Of a stretch of DNA of 31,685 nt, positions 23,070 to 31,683 are shown in pieces (within the stretch, counting starts at the first letter, position 1; each line of letters begins with the position of its first letter). The stretch covers positions 1-31,685 of the forward strand of contig CAMDSI010000005.1 of the NCBI GenBank assembly GCA_945906915.1, in the 5' to 3' direction. The notes under the pieces were generated by a model. The model was not told where the DNA came from. It saw nothing but the letters and a program-made list of their open reading frames with translations, and made no database searches. Position numbers and translations under genes: made by a program. The stretch is from Spirosoma fluviale (GTDB lineage: Bacteria > Bacteroidota > Bacteroidia > Cytophagales > Spirosomataceae).

Positions 23070-23537
23070 ATGGAAAAACTAGATTCGCTGAACCAGGTGG
23101 CGCAATTTCACCAAACTTTTGGAGCCCCTATATTGGCTCAACCCACTATTCCTGCTATCGAGCGTTGTAATCTACGCGTAAGTCTTTTAGCAGAAGAATT
23201 AGATGAATTGAAAGAAGCTATTGCGGCTAAGGACCTTGTGGAGATCGCTGATGCGCTTTGTGACTTACAATATGTATTGTCTGGAGCTGTTTTAGAATTT
23301 GGTATGGGGGATAAATTCGTCGAATTATTCAACGAAGTCCAACGTTCTAATATGTCTAAAGCTTGTAGCTCATTAGAAGAGGCCGAATATACCGTGAAAT
23401 TCTATCAAGATAAAGATGGTACGGAGGCAGAAATTAAGGAGGAGAATGGGGTTTGGAAGGTGTACCGTGCGGCTGATAATAAGGTGTTGAAGTCGATTAA
23501 TTATTCGCCTGCCGACTTGATTTCCATCCTAAAATGA
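23070..23537 (+). CDS. MazG-like / phosphoribosyl-ATP pyrophosphohydrolase-fold nucleotide pyrophosphohydrolase
   Basis: 155 aa from the ATG at 23070 (a TTG at 23061 is in frame but less likely). The all-alpha NTP-PPase signature is seen: NLRVSLLAEELDELKEAIAA with the metal-binding ExxE, then LVEIADALCDLQYVLSGAVL with the ExxD-type second pair. The C-terminal part (KACSSLEEAEYTVKFYQDKD) resembles the family annotated as nucleoside triphosphate pyrophosphohydrolase. It probably hydrolyses non-canonical or excess (d)NTPs to the monophosphate. Substrate not deducible. The stop overlaps the response-regulator start by 4 nt (ATGA), so it is co-translated with a two-component system, and it lies immediately downstream of the DnaA boxes. 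Confidence 0.85.
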   Translation: MEKLDSLNQVAQFHQTFGAPILAQPTIPAIERCNLRVSLLAEELDELKEAIAAKDLVEIADALCDLQYVLSGAVLEFGMGDKFVELFNEVQRSNMSKACSSLEEAEYTVKFYQDKDGTEAEIKEENGVWKVYRAADNKVLKSINYSPADLISILK

Positions 23538-24214
23538 TCAAAATACTCCTCATAGAAGACGAACCTAAAACCGTTCAATCTCTGAAACAAGGATTAGAAG
23601 AGAACAACTATGAGGTAGAAGTGGCCTACGATGGCACAATAGCGAAGCAATTAGCGCTTCGCAACAGTTATTCACTGATTGTATCGGACATTATTATTCC
23701 AGGCATCAATGGTATCGAACTATGCAAGCAATTAAGAGCGGAGGGTATTCAAACACCCATACTAATGTTAACCGCCTTGAGTACGACAGATGATAAATTA
23801 ACAGGTTTTGAAGCGGGAGCAGATGATTATTTAGGAAAACCCTTTGATTTTAAAGAGTTTTTGGCCCGTATAAAAGCCTTATTAAAGCGCTCCTCACAGA
23901 CTCAATTAGATGCCCAAGTTCTCAAATTCGCTGATTTAGAGATGGATTTACTCAGTAAATTAGTCACTCGATCGGGACAGTCCATCAATTTAACCTCGAA
24001 GGAATTTCAATTATTAGAATACTTCCTTCGAAACCAAGAGATGGTCATCTCCAAGGCCCAAATCGCAGAGAATATTTGGGAGGTAGAGGACGAAAATAGC
24101 TCGAATTTGATCGAAGTCTATGTCAATTACTTACGCAAAAAGGTTGATAAAGGCTTTTCAAGTAAATTGATTCACACGCAATTTGGAAGAGGTTATATCC
24201 TTAAAAACGAATAA
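23534..24214 (+). CDS. OmpR/PhoB-family response regulator
   Basis: 226 aa. The receiver domain spans 1-120 with acidic pair ED at 8-9, phospho-acceptor Asp52 in IVSDIIIPG, Thr80 and Lys102 in YLGKPFD. The C-terminal winged helix covers about 125-225 (NLTSKEFQLLEYFLRNQEMV, then IEVYVNYLRKKVDKG and FGRGYIL), so it is a transcription factor. It overlaps the pyrophosphohydrolase stop by 4 nt and is followed 2 nt later by its histidine kinase. Target genes are unknown. Confidence 0.95.
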   Translation: MIKILLIEDEPKTVQSLKQGLEENNYEVEVAYDGTIAKQLALRNSYSLIVSDIIIPGINGIELCKQLRAEGIQTPILMLTALSTTDDKLTGFEAGADDYLGKPFDFKEFLARIKALLKRSSQTQLDAQVLKFADLEMDLLSKLVTRSGQSINLTSKEFQLLEYFLRNQEMVISKAQIAENIWEVEDENSSNLIEVYVNYLRKKVDKGFSSKLIHTQFGRGYILKNE

Positions 24215-24216
24215 TT

Positions 24217-25587
24217 ATGCAGATTAGATCCAGGCTGACTTACCAGTTTACCTACCTCGTATCTGCGATTTTATTCGTATCCTATTTTGTCATCTATATC
24301 TTCACACAAGAAAATTACAAGGACAAATTTTATAGTCGTTTACGCCAAAAAGCAAATACAACCGCCCAATTATTGGTCAATGTGAACCAAGTGGATTCCA
24401 AACTAATGGGAATCATCGGGCAAACAAACCGCGATTTACTGTACCGAGAGAGTATTTTAGTATACGATTTGTGTAACGAGCGTATTTATGCATCGCATGA
24501 CAGCATTAATTTGCATATCGATGTGGATTTAATCAAACAGGTCCGCCAAAAACAAGAAATCCACTTCCAAAGAGAGGATATTGAGGTCTTAGGAACCGTT
24601 TTTGCCACGCCGCAAGGTCGCTTGGTCGTTTTTGCCGGTGCTGTAGATCAATATTCGGCTGAGAATGCCAAAGATCTAAAGAACATTCTAATTGCCTTAT
24701 TTCTCTTATTTATCCTCATTGTGGTGCTTTCAGGCTGGTTTTTTGCCGGTCAAGCAGTGAATCCAATTTCAGAAGTAATCCAACAAGTTGATAAACTATC
24801 ACCCAAACGTCTCGAAGAACGCCTTAAATCGCCTGATTTTGAGGATGAAATAGGGAAAATGGTGTCTACGGTCAATCGACTGCTAGAACGCATTGAAAAC
24901 GCCTTTAAATTGCAAAAAACATTTATTGCAAACGTTTCCCACGAATTAAAAAATCCATTGACTAAAATTTCGTCTCAACTAGAGGTGAGTCTTTTAAAAG
25001 AAAGAGAATCAGGTGATTATAGAAAAACGATCAGTTCGGTGTTAGAAGACACACAAGAATTAGCGGCTATCACTGAATCCTTATTAGAATTAAACAAATT
25101 AAGCCTGACAGATACTCAGGCTGGGTTTAATGAATGGAGAATTGATGAAATCCTTTGGGAAGCTAGAAGTTTAACCCAAAAGTTAAATTCAGCCTACAAG
25201 GTCAGCATCGATACGCAACACATGCCAGAAGATGAAGAAATGCTTCTAGTAAAGGGAGATGACAAACTCATCTTAACAGCCTTAAAGAATTTAATGGAAA
25301 ATGCTTGCAAATTCAGCCCCACTAAATCAGCCCAAGTGAGCTTCAAGAATTCCGGCAAAACCATACAAATTTTCGTTAAAAACGAAGGAAAAGGCATTCC
25401 AGCGAACGATTTACCATATATTTTCCAACCGTTCTTTAGAGGCGAAAATACGGCATCCTCTAAGGGATATGGCATTGGATTATCCTTGGTTGAGCGTATC
25501 ATTCAATTGCACAATGGCCAAATTTCGGTGGTTTCTGTACCGGATTCGTATACGGAGTTTACGGTGACGTTTCACGTCAGTAGTTAG
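24217..25587 (+). CDS. Sensor histidine kinase
   Basis: 456 aa. Membrane segments at about 9-30 (YQFTYLVSAILFVSYFVIYI) and 156-177 (ILIALFLLFILIVVLSGWFF) enclose a periplasmic sensor region of about 125 residues. A HAMP-like linker follows, then the phosphorylation helix with His242 in FIANVSHELKNPLTKISSQL, and the ATPase domain with N box NLMENACKFSP, G1 box GKGIPANDLPYIFQPFFRG and G2 box GYGIGLSLVERI. It is the partner of the adjacent response regulator. The last codons (HVSS and stop) already belong to a 7-bp repeat that continues downstream. Confidence 0.95.
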   Translation: MQIRSRLTYQFTYLVSAILFVSYFVIYIFTQENYKDKFYSRLRQKANTTAQLLVNVNQVDSKLMGIIGQTNRDLLYRESILVYDLCNERIYASHDSINLHIDVDLIKQVRQKQEIHFQREDIEVLGTVFATPQGRLVVFAGAVDQYSAENAKDLKNILIALFLLFILIVVLSGWFFAGQAVNPISEVIQQVDKLSPKRLEERLKSPDFEDEIGKMVSTVNRLLERIENAFKLQKTFIANVSHELKNPLTKISSQLEVSLLKERESGDYRKTISSVLEDTQELAAITESLLELNKLSLTDTQAGFNEWRIDEILWEARSLTQKLNSAYKVSIDTQHMPEDEEMLLVKGDDKLILTALKNLMENACKFSPTKSAQVSFKNSGKTIQIFVKNEGKGIPANDLPYIFQPFFRGENTASSKGYGIGLSLVERIIQLHNGQISVVSVPDSYTEFTVTFHVSS

Positions 25588-25616
25588 TAAGACAGTAGTC
25601 AGTAGTCAGTAGTCAG
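25578..25616 (+). repeat. CAGTAGT 7-bp repeat cluster overlapping the kinase stop codon
   Basis: CAGTAGT recurs from 25578 through 25616, first in degenerate form across the stop codon (CAGTAGTTAGTAAGA) and then three times perfectly from about 25593. It is the inverted counterpart of the array 36 bp further on. Confidence 0.75.
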
Positions 25617-25651
25617 GAAATAGAGTATAGATTATAAAGTAGAAATGAAGC

Positions 25652-25734
25652 ACGATACTGATTACCGACTACTGATTACTGGATACTGATTACATGATAC
25701 TGATTACTGGCTACTGATTACCGACTACTGATTT
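25652..25734 (+). repeat. 14-bp tandem repeat array (6 units)
   Basis: Six units of 14 bp with consensus nnGnTACTGATTAC: 25652, 25666, 25680, 25694, 25708 and 25722 (the last is 13 bp and ends in TTT). CGACTACTG in units 2 and 6 is the reverse complement of the CAGTAGTC units on the left, so the two arrays can pair as a long imperfect hairpin. The region 25588-25838 contains no gene. Confidence 0.85.
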
Positions 25735-25777
25735 GTTATATAATTTATATTATGTTAAATAACAATTAAACCATAAG

Positions 25778-25808
25778 AAAAGGGCCACCTATTTCTAAGC
25801 AGCCCTTT
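25778..25808 (-). terminator. Terminator of the TPR/coiled-coil gene
   Basis: AAAGGGC/GCCCTTT stem (25779-25785 with 25802-25808) with a 16-nt loop. On the minus strand it is followed by TTCTTAT. It may also stop plus-strand transcription from the kinase operon. Confidence 0.6.
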
Positions 25809-25838
25809 CCTTGTTTTAAATAAACTGGCGACTAATTC

Positions 25839-27284
25839 TTATTTCTCTAGCTCAGCTAATTTCGCTTCGTCTTTCAATTCACGATACACTTGCTTTAAGA
25901 TTTCTTTCAAGTCTTCATCTTTCTTAACTTTATAACCACGTTCGAAATATGGCAAAGCCTCGTTGTATTTAACCGCTATTTTAGCTTCTAAATCTTTACC
26001 AGTCTTCTTGTATTCATTCATATCCATACCATTCACTTGACGCTTAATTTCTTGAGCATCATTATAGTAATAAGCTCCCATTTGATATAATGCGTCATAA
26101 TTAGTAGCATCAATTTCTAAAGCCTTTAAATAGTAATTAGGCAAAGTGGCACGGATTTCCTTCACTTTAGCTGATAATTCATCGATTCTAGCCTTGTTTG
26201 CAGCCGCATCCCCTGCTGCACTTGCTGCAGCAGCTTTCTCCTCTTGAATACCTTTCAATACATCCGATAACTCTTTTACCTTAGTTTCAAGGCTCGCAAC
26301 TTGGTTGTTTACAGATGCCTTAGCTTTCGGAGTTGTAGCTGTCTTCAACTTTGCTTTTGTACGCTTCACTTCATCTTGGAAAGCAGATATTTGGTCATTT
26401 TGTGCCGTTAATCGACGATCCACTTCTTGAACTTTAGTTAATTTGTCTTGAACCTTTCTAATTTCATCAGTAAGACCAGAAACTCTATTTTCGTATAAAA
26501 GACCTAAGTTTAACCAAGAAATTCCATCCTTAGGATCGTCAATCGTAGTTTTAGTTAATTGGGTGATTGCTTGATCAACCCGATTAAAGGCGATCAACAT
26601 ATTAAACTTCTCCCCTTTTAAATCTTTATTTGTCGGGTAAATACTTATCGCTTTATCAATAATCGCCAATGATTTATCTTCATCCTTGTTGCTTTTATAA
26701 ATTTGGGACAAACCGTAAAGAATAGCTAAATCCTTCCCTCCTATGGCCATGTACTTCTCATATGCCACTGTAGCAATTTTATCTTCTTGACATAATTGAG
26801 CAGTTACACCTGTATACATGGCTGAGATAGTATCATTAGGAGCCACCTCAGATGCTTTAGCCATATAACGAAGTGAACCCCGGTAATCTTTACCTTGGTA
26901 CTTAATTACGCCCATGTTTAAGAAAGCATTAGAAAATTTCTTTTCTACCATCATTTGGTCAGCCTCTTTCGCAACTGCTCCTTTTTTACCCTCTTTTGTA
27001 TCCAGTTTGATTGCTTCATTGGCATATTCTAATGCTTGAAATGCAGCCTCTGGATTAGTTAAGGCAAATGTGGAGTCAGGGAACAAGGCTAAATCTAAAT
27101 AAGCTTGAGAACGAGTTAACCAAGCCCTAGCTTTTGTAGGTGCTTTCTTGACATCTTCGTCAGATTTCTTCATTGCTTCGTTGATGCTCTTCTTTTGTGC
27201 TTCAACTAAAGCTTTTTCTGCTTGGCCAAATGAAGCATTCATCGCCAAAGCCACCGTAAATAGGGATAAAAGTAGTTTTTTCAT
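25839..27284 (-). CDS. Secreted TPR/coiled-coil protein
   Basis: 481 aa. MKKLLLSLFTVALAMNASFG is a signal peptide, so the protein is periplasmic or envelope-associated. TPR units occupy about 45-260 (for example ARAWLTRSQAYLDLALFPDS, AFLNMGVIKYQGKDYRGSLR, SWLNLGLLYENRVSG) and return at about 385-470 (ALYQMGAYYYNDAQEIKRQV, PYFERGYKVKKDEDLKEILK). A coiled coil with an Ala-rich hinge lies between (about 265-375, EIRKVQDKLTKVQEVDRRLT and NQVASLETKVKELSDVLKGI). I recognise no enzyme domain. It lies 50 nt downstream of gyrA behind a terminator and has no evident promoter of its own, so its expression may depend on gyrA read-through. Confidence 0.85.
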   Translation of the reverse strand: MKKLLLSLFTVALAMNASFGQAEKALVEAQKKSINEAMKKSDEDVKKAPTKARAWLTRSQAYLDLALFPDSTFALTNPEAAFQALEYANEAIKLDTKEGKKGAVAKEADQMMVEKKFSNAFLNMGVIKYQGKDYRGSLRYMAKASEVAPNDTISAMYTGVTAQLCQEDKIATVAYEKYMAIGGKDLAILYGLSQIYKSNKDEDKSLAIIDKAISIYPTNKDLKGEKFNMLIAFNRVDQAITQLTKTTIDDPKDGISWLNLGLLYENRVSGLTDEIRKVQDKLTKVQEVDRRLTAQNDQISAFQDEVKRTKAKLKTATTPKAKASVNNQVASLETKVKELSDVLKGIQEEKAAAASAAGDAAANKARIDELSAKVKEIRATLPNYYLKALEIDATNYDALYQMGAYYYNDAQEIKRQVNGMDMNEYKKTGKDLEAKIAVKYNEALPYFERGYKVKKDEDLKEILKQVYRELKDEAKLAELEK

Positions 27285-27298
27285 TGTTTTATTAAATT

Positions 27299-27326
27299 TA
27301 AAAAAAGCCCGTACTTAAGTACGGGC
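27299..27326 (-). terminator. Terminator after gyrA (20-bp perfect palindrome)
   Basis: GCCCGTACTTAAGTACGGGC (27307-27326) is perfectly self-complementary and on the minus strand is followed by seven T. It lies between gyrA and the TPR gene, 15 nt before the latter's start codon. Confidence 0.9.
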
Positions 27327-27334
27327 CATTATAA

Positions 27335-29929
27335 TTATTCTTCAGTTACTTCTTCTGATGTTTCAGATGCATTCTCCTCCCCTCCTTCTGGAGCTTCCGT
27401 TTCTGTGTTAGATGACTCTACGCCTTCTACAATAACTACATCCTCCCCATCTAAAACCTCTACCTCTTCTGGTTCAGGCTCTTTTTCAATCTTGGTTACG
27501 GATGAAATCTCATCTGATTCATTTTTCAAACGAATTAATTTAACTCCCTGCGTATTACGTCCCATCACGCGCAATTCTGCAACGCTAGAGCGGATTAAGA
27601 TACCCGCTTTGGTTATAATCATCAAGTCGTTATTATCATTCACTTCCTTGATAGCGACTAAATTACCTGTTTTCTCCGTGATATTCAAGGCTTTAACCCC
27701 TTTACCACCGCGGTTAGTTAAACGATAATCTTCTACTTCAGAACGTTTTCCAAAACCTTTCTCAGAAACCACTAGCAATTGCTGAACCGCTGGATCAGAA
27801 ACGCAAACCATTCCTACTACTTTCTCCGTAGGAATCTTTTCGTCGATCCAAATACCTTTCACACCAGCTGCTGAACGTCCCATTGGGCGAACACGCGTCT
27901 CTTCGAAACGAACAGAACGACCTGTATTCGTCGCAATAACGATTTGGTTATTACCATTAGTTAAGGCTACGTCTAATAATCGATCCCCTTCGCGAATAGT
28001 AATGGCAATGATACCGTTTTGACGAGGACGAGAATACGCTTCTAACGAAGTTTTCTTAATGGTACCATCTTCCGTACACATCACAATGAAGTTATTATCA
28101 ATGTAATCCGGATCTGTGATCGACTTCACGTTGATAACAGCTCTGATGGTGTCTCCATTCTCGATATTCATCAAGTTTTGGATAGGACGACCTTTAGAAA
28201 TTTTAGATCCCTCAGGAACCGCGTAAACACGTAACCAGAAACATTTACCTCTTTCAGTGAAGAACAATAACCAGTTGTGCATCGTAGCTGAGAACAAATG
28301 CTCTGTATAATCATCATCTTTCGTCACTACGGCACGAGATCCTACGCCACCTCTCGTTTGAGAACGGTATTCTGAGATCGGTGTACGCTTAATATAACCT
28401 TGAGCAGAAACAGTGATTAACATCTCATCGTCTGCAATCATATCTTCCACAGAGAATTCCTCGTCCGTCATGTTGATTTGCGTTCTACGCTCATCGCCAT
28501 AACGTTGTTTCATGTCTGTTAATTCATCTTTGATGATCTGTAGTTGACGATCAGGTTTGGCCAAAATATCTTCCAAATCATCGATCAACTTCATAATCTC
28601 CGCAAACTCATTCATGATCTTCTCACGCTCCATACCGGTTAAGCGTTGTAAACGCATCTCCAGGATAGCCTTCGATTGAAGATCTGATAAGTTGAATTTA
28701 GACATTAAGCCTTCTTGAGCCGCATTCGGATCTTTCGACTCACGGATTAACTTAATCACTGCATCTAGATTATCTAGCGCAATCATAAATCCTTCCAAAA
28801 TATGTGCACGCTTACGTGCTTCACGCAAATCGTATTGTGTACGACGTACGATAATCTCATTTCTATGCTCTACGAAGTGATGAATCAAGTCCTTTAGATT
28901 CAACATCATCGGGCGACCTTTCACTAAAGCAACGTTATTCACCGAGAACGATGATTGTAGAGCCGAATGCTTGTACAGGTTATTCAATACCACATTCGCC
29001 ACCGCATCACGTTTCAAATCGAAAACGATTCGCATTCCTTGACGATCTGACTCATCACGAATCTCAGAAATACCATCGATTCTCTTATCGTTCACTAAAT
29101 CAGCACATTGCTTAATTAGTGTCGCCTTGTTAACCATGTAAGGAATTTCAGAAATAATGATCTGCTCTTTCCCTGTTTTAGACGTATCAAAAGTCGCGTT
29201 ACCACGAACCACAATACGACCTCTACCTGTCTCAAATGCATTGCGAATACCTTGAACACCATAAATAGTTCCTCCCGTGGGGAAATCTGGTGCCTTAATA
29301 TATTGCATCAATTCAAGGATGGTAATATCGCGGTTATCAATATACGCGGCAATTCCATCAACTACCTCGTTTAGGTTATGAGGCGCCATATTCGTCGCCA
29401 TACCTACTGCGATACCTGACGTACCGTTCAATAATAGGTTAGGAATTTTTGCAGGTAAAACCGTGGGTTCTTCTAAGGAATCATCGAAGTTTGGTTGAAA
29501 ATCAACCGTTTCTTTGTTCAAATCAGAAAGCAACTCATCCGCAATACGCTTCAAACGAGCCTCCGTATAACGCATCGCTGCAGGAGAATCACCATCCACG
29601 GAACCAAAGTTTCCTTGGCCATCCACTAATGGATAACGTAAAGACCAATCTTGGGCCATACGTACCATCGTATCATATACAGATGAATCACCGTGTGGGT
29701 GATACTTTCCGAGTACTTCCCCGACAATACGAGCAGATTTCTTATAGGATTTGTTGTAACTAACCCCCAGTTCCTCCATTCCGAATAATACCCTTCTGTG
29801 AACTGGTTTCAACCCATCACGTACATCTGGAAGCGCACGAGACACAATTACTGACATCGAATAATCGATGTACGCCCCTTTCATTTCATCTTCGATGTTG
29901 ATAGGGATAACATTGGTTTGTAATGACAT
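27335..29929 (-). CDS. gyrA: DNA gyrase subunit A
   Basis: 864 aa. The N-terminal breakage-reunion domain contains YSMSVIVSRALPDVRDGLKP and the quinolone-determining region YHPHGDSSVYDTMVRMAQ with the wild-type Ser (82 here) and Asp (86 here). Catalytic Tyr121 is in MRYTEARL. NLLLNGTSGIAVGMATNMAP is also typical. The C-terminal beta-pinwheel wraps DNA. Its GyrA-box is degenerate, TNRGGKG instead of QRRGGKG, which I believe is usual in this phylum. An acidic tail of about 45 residues (rich in Glu) ends the protein. With GyrB it introduces negative supercoils. The subunit B gene is not in the window. Confidence 0.96.
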   Translation of the reverse strand: MSLQTNVIPINIEDEMKGAYIDYSMSVIVSRALPDVRDGLKPVHRRVLFGMEELGVSYNKSYKKSARIVGEVLGKYHPHGDSSVYDTMVRMAQDWSLRYPLVDGQGNFGSVDGDSPAAMRYTEARLKRIADELLSDLNKETVDFQPNFDDSLEEPTVLPAKIPNLLLNGTSGIAVGMATNMAPHNLNEVVDGIAAYIDNRDITILELMQYIKAPDFPTGGTIYGVQGIRNAFETGRGRIVVRGNATFDTSKTGKEQIIISEIPYMVNKATLIKQCADLVNDKRIDGISEIRDESDRQGMRIVFDLKRDAVANVVLNNLYKHSALQSSFSVNNVALVKGRPMMLNLKDLIHHFVEHRNEIIVRRTQYDLREARKRAHILEGFMIALDNLDAVIKLIRESKDPNAAQEGLMSKFNLSDLQSKAILEMRLQRLTGMEREKIMNEFAEIMKLIDDLEDILAKPDRQLQIIKDELTDMKQRYGDERRTQINMTDEEFSVEDMIADDEMLITVSAQGYIKRTPISEYRSQTRGGVGSRAVVTKDDDYTEHLFSATMHNWLLFFTERGKCFWLRVYAVPEGSKISKGRPIQNLMNIENGDTIRAVINVKSITDPDYIDNNFIVMCTEDGTIKKTSLEAYSRPRQNGIIAITIREGDRLLDVALTNGNNQIVIATNTGRSVRFEETRVRPMGRSAAGVKGIWIDEKIPTEKVVGMVCVSDPAVQQLLVVSEKGFGKRSEVEDYRLTNRGGKGVKALNITEKTGNLVAIKEVNDNNDLMIITKAGILIRSSVAELRVMGRNTQGVKLIRLKNESDEISSVTKIEKEPEPEEVEVLDGEDVVIVEGVESSNTETEAPEGGEENASETSEEVTEE

Positions 29930-29986
29930 AAATAATGTTTTGATTCAAGGGAATAACACCGCCAAAAGCAGTATTTTTCAATAGAA

Positions 29987-30018
29987 CAAATATCTTAAAT
30001 TCTACCTATTTTTCCAAG
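29987..30018 (-). promoter_or_regulatory. Probable promoter of gyrA
   Basis: On the minus strand CTTG (30018-30015), 20-nt spacer, GATATTTG (29994-29987). Each half has one mismatch to TTTG/TAnnTTTG and the spacing is exact. Leader of about 50 nt. Confidence 0.5.
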
Positions 30019-30043
30019 AAAAAATGAGGCTAAAATGAGGGGA

Positions 30044-31066
30044 TTATTTTTTACGCACGGAAGATTCCCGCACGATCAATTTTGTCTTCAAAACTTCCAC
30101 TCTAGGGACCGGATTATCGGTTTTATGCTCGATCTGTTCTAATAATAATTCCACAGACAATCGTCCTATTTCTTCCAAAGGTTGTGAAATCGAAGAAATT
30201 GTAGGCGAAATTAATGAACAAATAGGTTCGTTATTAAAGCTCACCATTTTTACCTCGTCAGGAACAGATATATTCAACTCTCTTAAAGCAATTAAAACAC
30301 CGATCGCTAAACGATCAGAAACAACTAAAATTCCATCTGGTCTATTTACTTCCTTCATCAACTGATGCGTCTTTGAAATCGCCGAATCCTGGAAGTAATC
30401 ACTATGTATAATTAAATTAGCATCTGCCTGAATCCCCGCCTCTTCTAAAGCACGCAAATAACCTAATCGACGTTGATTACTTACTGACACATTTATAGGG
30501 CCTGCTAAGAAGGCAATGCGCTTGCAACCATTTTCAATCAGATGCTTCACAGCCTCATAGGCAGACTGTTCGTTATCCACCATAACCTTAGAGGCATCGA
30601 TTTCGTCACTATCTCGATCGAAAAACACCAAGGGGATTCCCCTTCTTTGCAAACGAGTCAAATGATCAAAATTAACTGTCTCACGAGACAAGGAGATGAT
30701 AATTCCCTCTACTTGTGAACGAGACAAGTTTTGAATATTTGTTAACTCACGCTCGAAGGATTCCTGCGTTTGGGCAATTAAAAGAGAATATCCAGCCGCT
30801 ATGGCGGCATCTTCTACTGCTTTTACCACCGTAGAGAAGAAATAATAACCTAGGTCGGGGACAATTAAACCTAAGGTTTTGGTCTTAGATTTAACTAAAC
30901 TAGATGCGAGGACATTAGGTTGATAATCTAGCTCTTTAGCCAAATCCAAAACCATTTTCTTCGTATCTGGATGAATATCCGGTAAATCACGTAAAGCCCT
31001 AGATACAGTCGCAACTGAGACTCCCAGCTGTTTAGCAATATCTTTAATGGTGACTTGGTGACGCAT
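30044..31066 (-). CDS. LacI-family transcriptional regulator
   Basis: 340 aa, the standard length. The N-terminal LacI helix-turn-helix is at about 5-55 (VTIKDIAKQLGVSVATVSRA, LRDLPDIHPDTKKMVLDLAK), including the hinge helix PNVLASSLVKSKTK. The periplasmic-binding-protein-like sensor domain follows from about 60 to 335 (TLGLIVPDLGYYFFSTVVKA, GIPLVFFDRDSDEIDASKVM, CKRIAFLAGPINVSVSNQRR). Family members dimerise and bind a CG-centred palindrome, responding to sugars or other small ligands. No transporter or sugar gene is adjacent, so the ligand is unknown. A matching palindrome lies upstream of gap. Confidence 0.93.
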   Translation of the reverse strand: MRHQVTIKDIAKQLGVSVATVSRALRDLPDIHPDTKKMVLDLAKELDYQPNVLASSLVKSKTKTLGLIVPDLGYYFFSTVVKAVEDAAIAAGYSLLIAQTQESFERELTNIQNLSRSQVEGIIISLSRETVNFDHLTRLQRRGIPLVFFDRDSDEIDASKVMVDNEQSAYEAVKHLIENGCKRIAFLAGPINVSVSNQRRLGYLRALEEAGIQADANLIIHSDYFQDSAISKTHQLMKEVNRPDGILVVSDRLAIGVLIALRELNISVPDEVKMVSFNNEPICSLISPTISSISQPLEEIGRLSVELLLEQIEHKTDNPVPRVEVLKTKLIVRESSVRKK

Positions 31067-31085
31067 AAAATAGGTTTATTCAATC

Positions 31086-31093
31086 CAAATTTA
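31086..31093 (-). promoter_or_regulatory. Possible -7 element of the LacI-family gene
   Basis: TAAATTTG on the minus strand, an exact TAnnTTTG match 20 nt before the start codon. No good TTTG lies at the expected distance upstream (only TTTT at 17 nt). Confidence 0.4.
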
Positions 31094-31114
31094 CAAAATA
31101 AAACTTTACGAAAA

Positions 31115-31471
31115 TTAATCGAGGCGATAAACGACAGTACTTCTGCCACTAGATAAACCCATAGGTGGGTTTTCTTTAGAAATTTGCACTAAAATAGAGA
31201 CTTCTGTTGAAAGATCAGCTTGAATCTGCTTAGCAATATTCTCCGCGACTGTCTCTAATAAATCGACCGGTTTAGCCATTACTCTTTTGCAAATGGCGAA
31301 AATATGCGAGTAATCGATGGTATTCGCAATTTGATCTGAAAAATTAGACTGAGTTTCTGATTCAACTACCACATCTAAGGTATACCAATTTCCTAAAATT
31401 CGCTCTTCAGGATACAATCCGTGAAAGGCAAAAATTCGAATATCATCGATAGAAACCTGGTAATTCGCCAT
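31115..31471 (-). CDS. folB: Dihydroneopterin aldolase
   Basis: 118 aa, typical for FolB. The opening VSIDDIRIFAFHGLYPEERI carries the FHG/YPEE substrate-binding signature. VDLLETVAENIAKQIQAD contains the conserved Glu and LLETVAE helix, and VQISKENPPMG carries the catalytic Lys region. The enzyme cleaves 7,8-dihydroneopterin to 6-hydroxymethyl-dihydropterin and glycolaldehyde in folate synthesis. It starts 8 nt after the small basic-protein gene, so the two are probably co-transcribed. folC of the same pathway is also in this window but far away and on the other strand. Confidence 0.93.
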   Translation of the reverse strand: MANYQVSIDDIRIFAFHGLYPEERILGNWYTLDVVVESETQSNFSDQIANTIDYSHIFAICKRVMAKPVDLLETVAENIAKQIQADLSTEVSILVQISKENPPMGLSSGRSTVVYRLD

Positions 31472-31479
31472 GTTAAATT

Positions 31480-31683
31480 TTAATTGATCTCCCCTACTTT
31501 TCCACGAGGTCCTGATGATTTTGCATAAGCCTCTAAAACTTTGTTTAAAGTAGGTAAACCGTCATCTGTAACGGTATCAAGGCTTACTTTAGGCTTAGGT
31601 CCGCGTTTGGCAGCAGGCTTAGTGGTTTGAGCTACAGGGGGCTTTGCCTTTGGCTTAGGGCCTCTTTTAGCAGGTGCGGCCAT
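31480..31683 (-). CDS. Small basic protein with AT-hook-like repeats (possibly incomplete at the window edge)
   Basis: 67 aa from an ATG 2 nt inside the window edge. The true start may lie beyond it. The N-terminal half is Lys/Pro/Ala-rich with two copies of AKRGPKPK, which resembles AT-hook or histone-H1-like minor-groove binding motifs. The C-terminal part (DGLPTLNKVLEAYAKSSGPR) is more regular and may be a short helix. I do not recognise a named family. It could be a small DNA-binding or nucleoid protein. Its stop is 8 nt upstream of folB, suggesting one transcript. Confidence 0.6.
   Translation of the reverse strand: MAAPAKRGPKPKAKPPVAQTTKPAAKRGPKPKVSLDTVTDDGLPTLNKVLEAYAKSSGPRGKVGEIN

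Noticed and set aside
24940..24947. AAACGTTT palindrome in the kinase gene as another LacI operator
   Set aside because: It lies inside a conserved coding stretch (ANVSHEL), its symmetry does not extend beyond 8 bp, and one chance copy is expected in a window of this size.
25652..25734. Repeat array as CRISPR
   Set aside because: Units are 14 bp and directly contiguous without unique spacers, and no cas genes are present.
29449..29763. 104-aa frame antisense to gyrA
   Set aside because: It mirrors the conserved gyrA coding sequence; no promoter or recognisable domain is seen.
30021..30040. Direct repeat AAAATGAGG-CT-AAAATGAGG between the LacI-family gene and gyrA
   Set aside because: Only two copies in AT-rich DNA, with no dyad symmetry or T-run, so I could not support a function.
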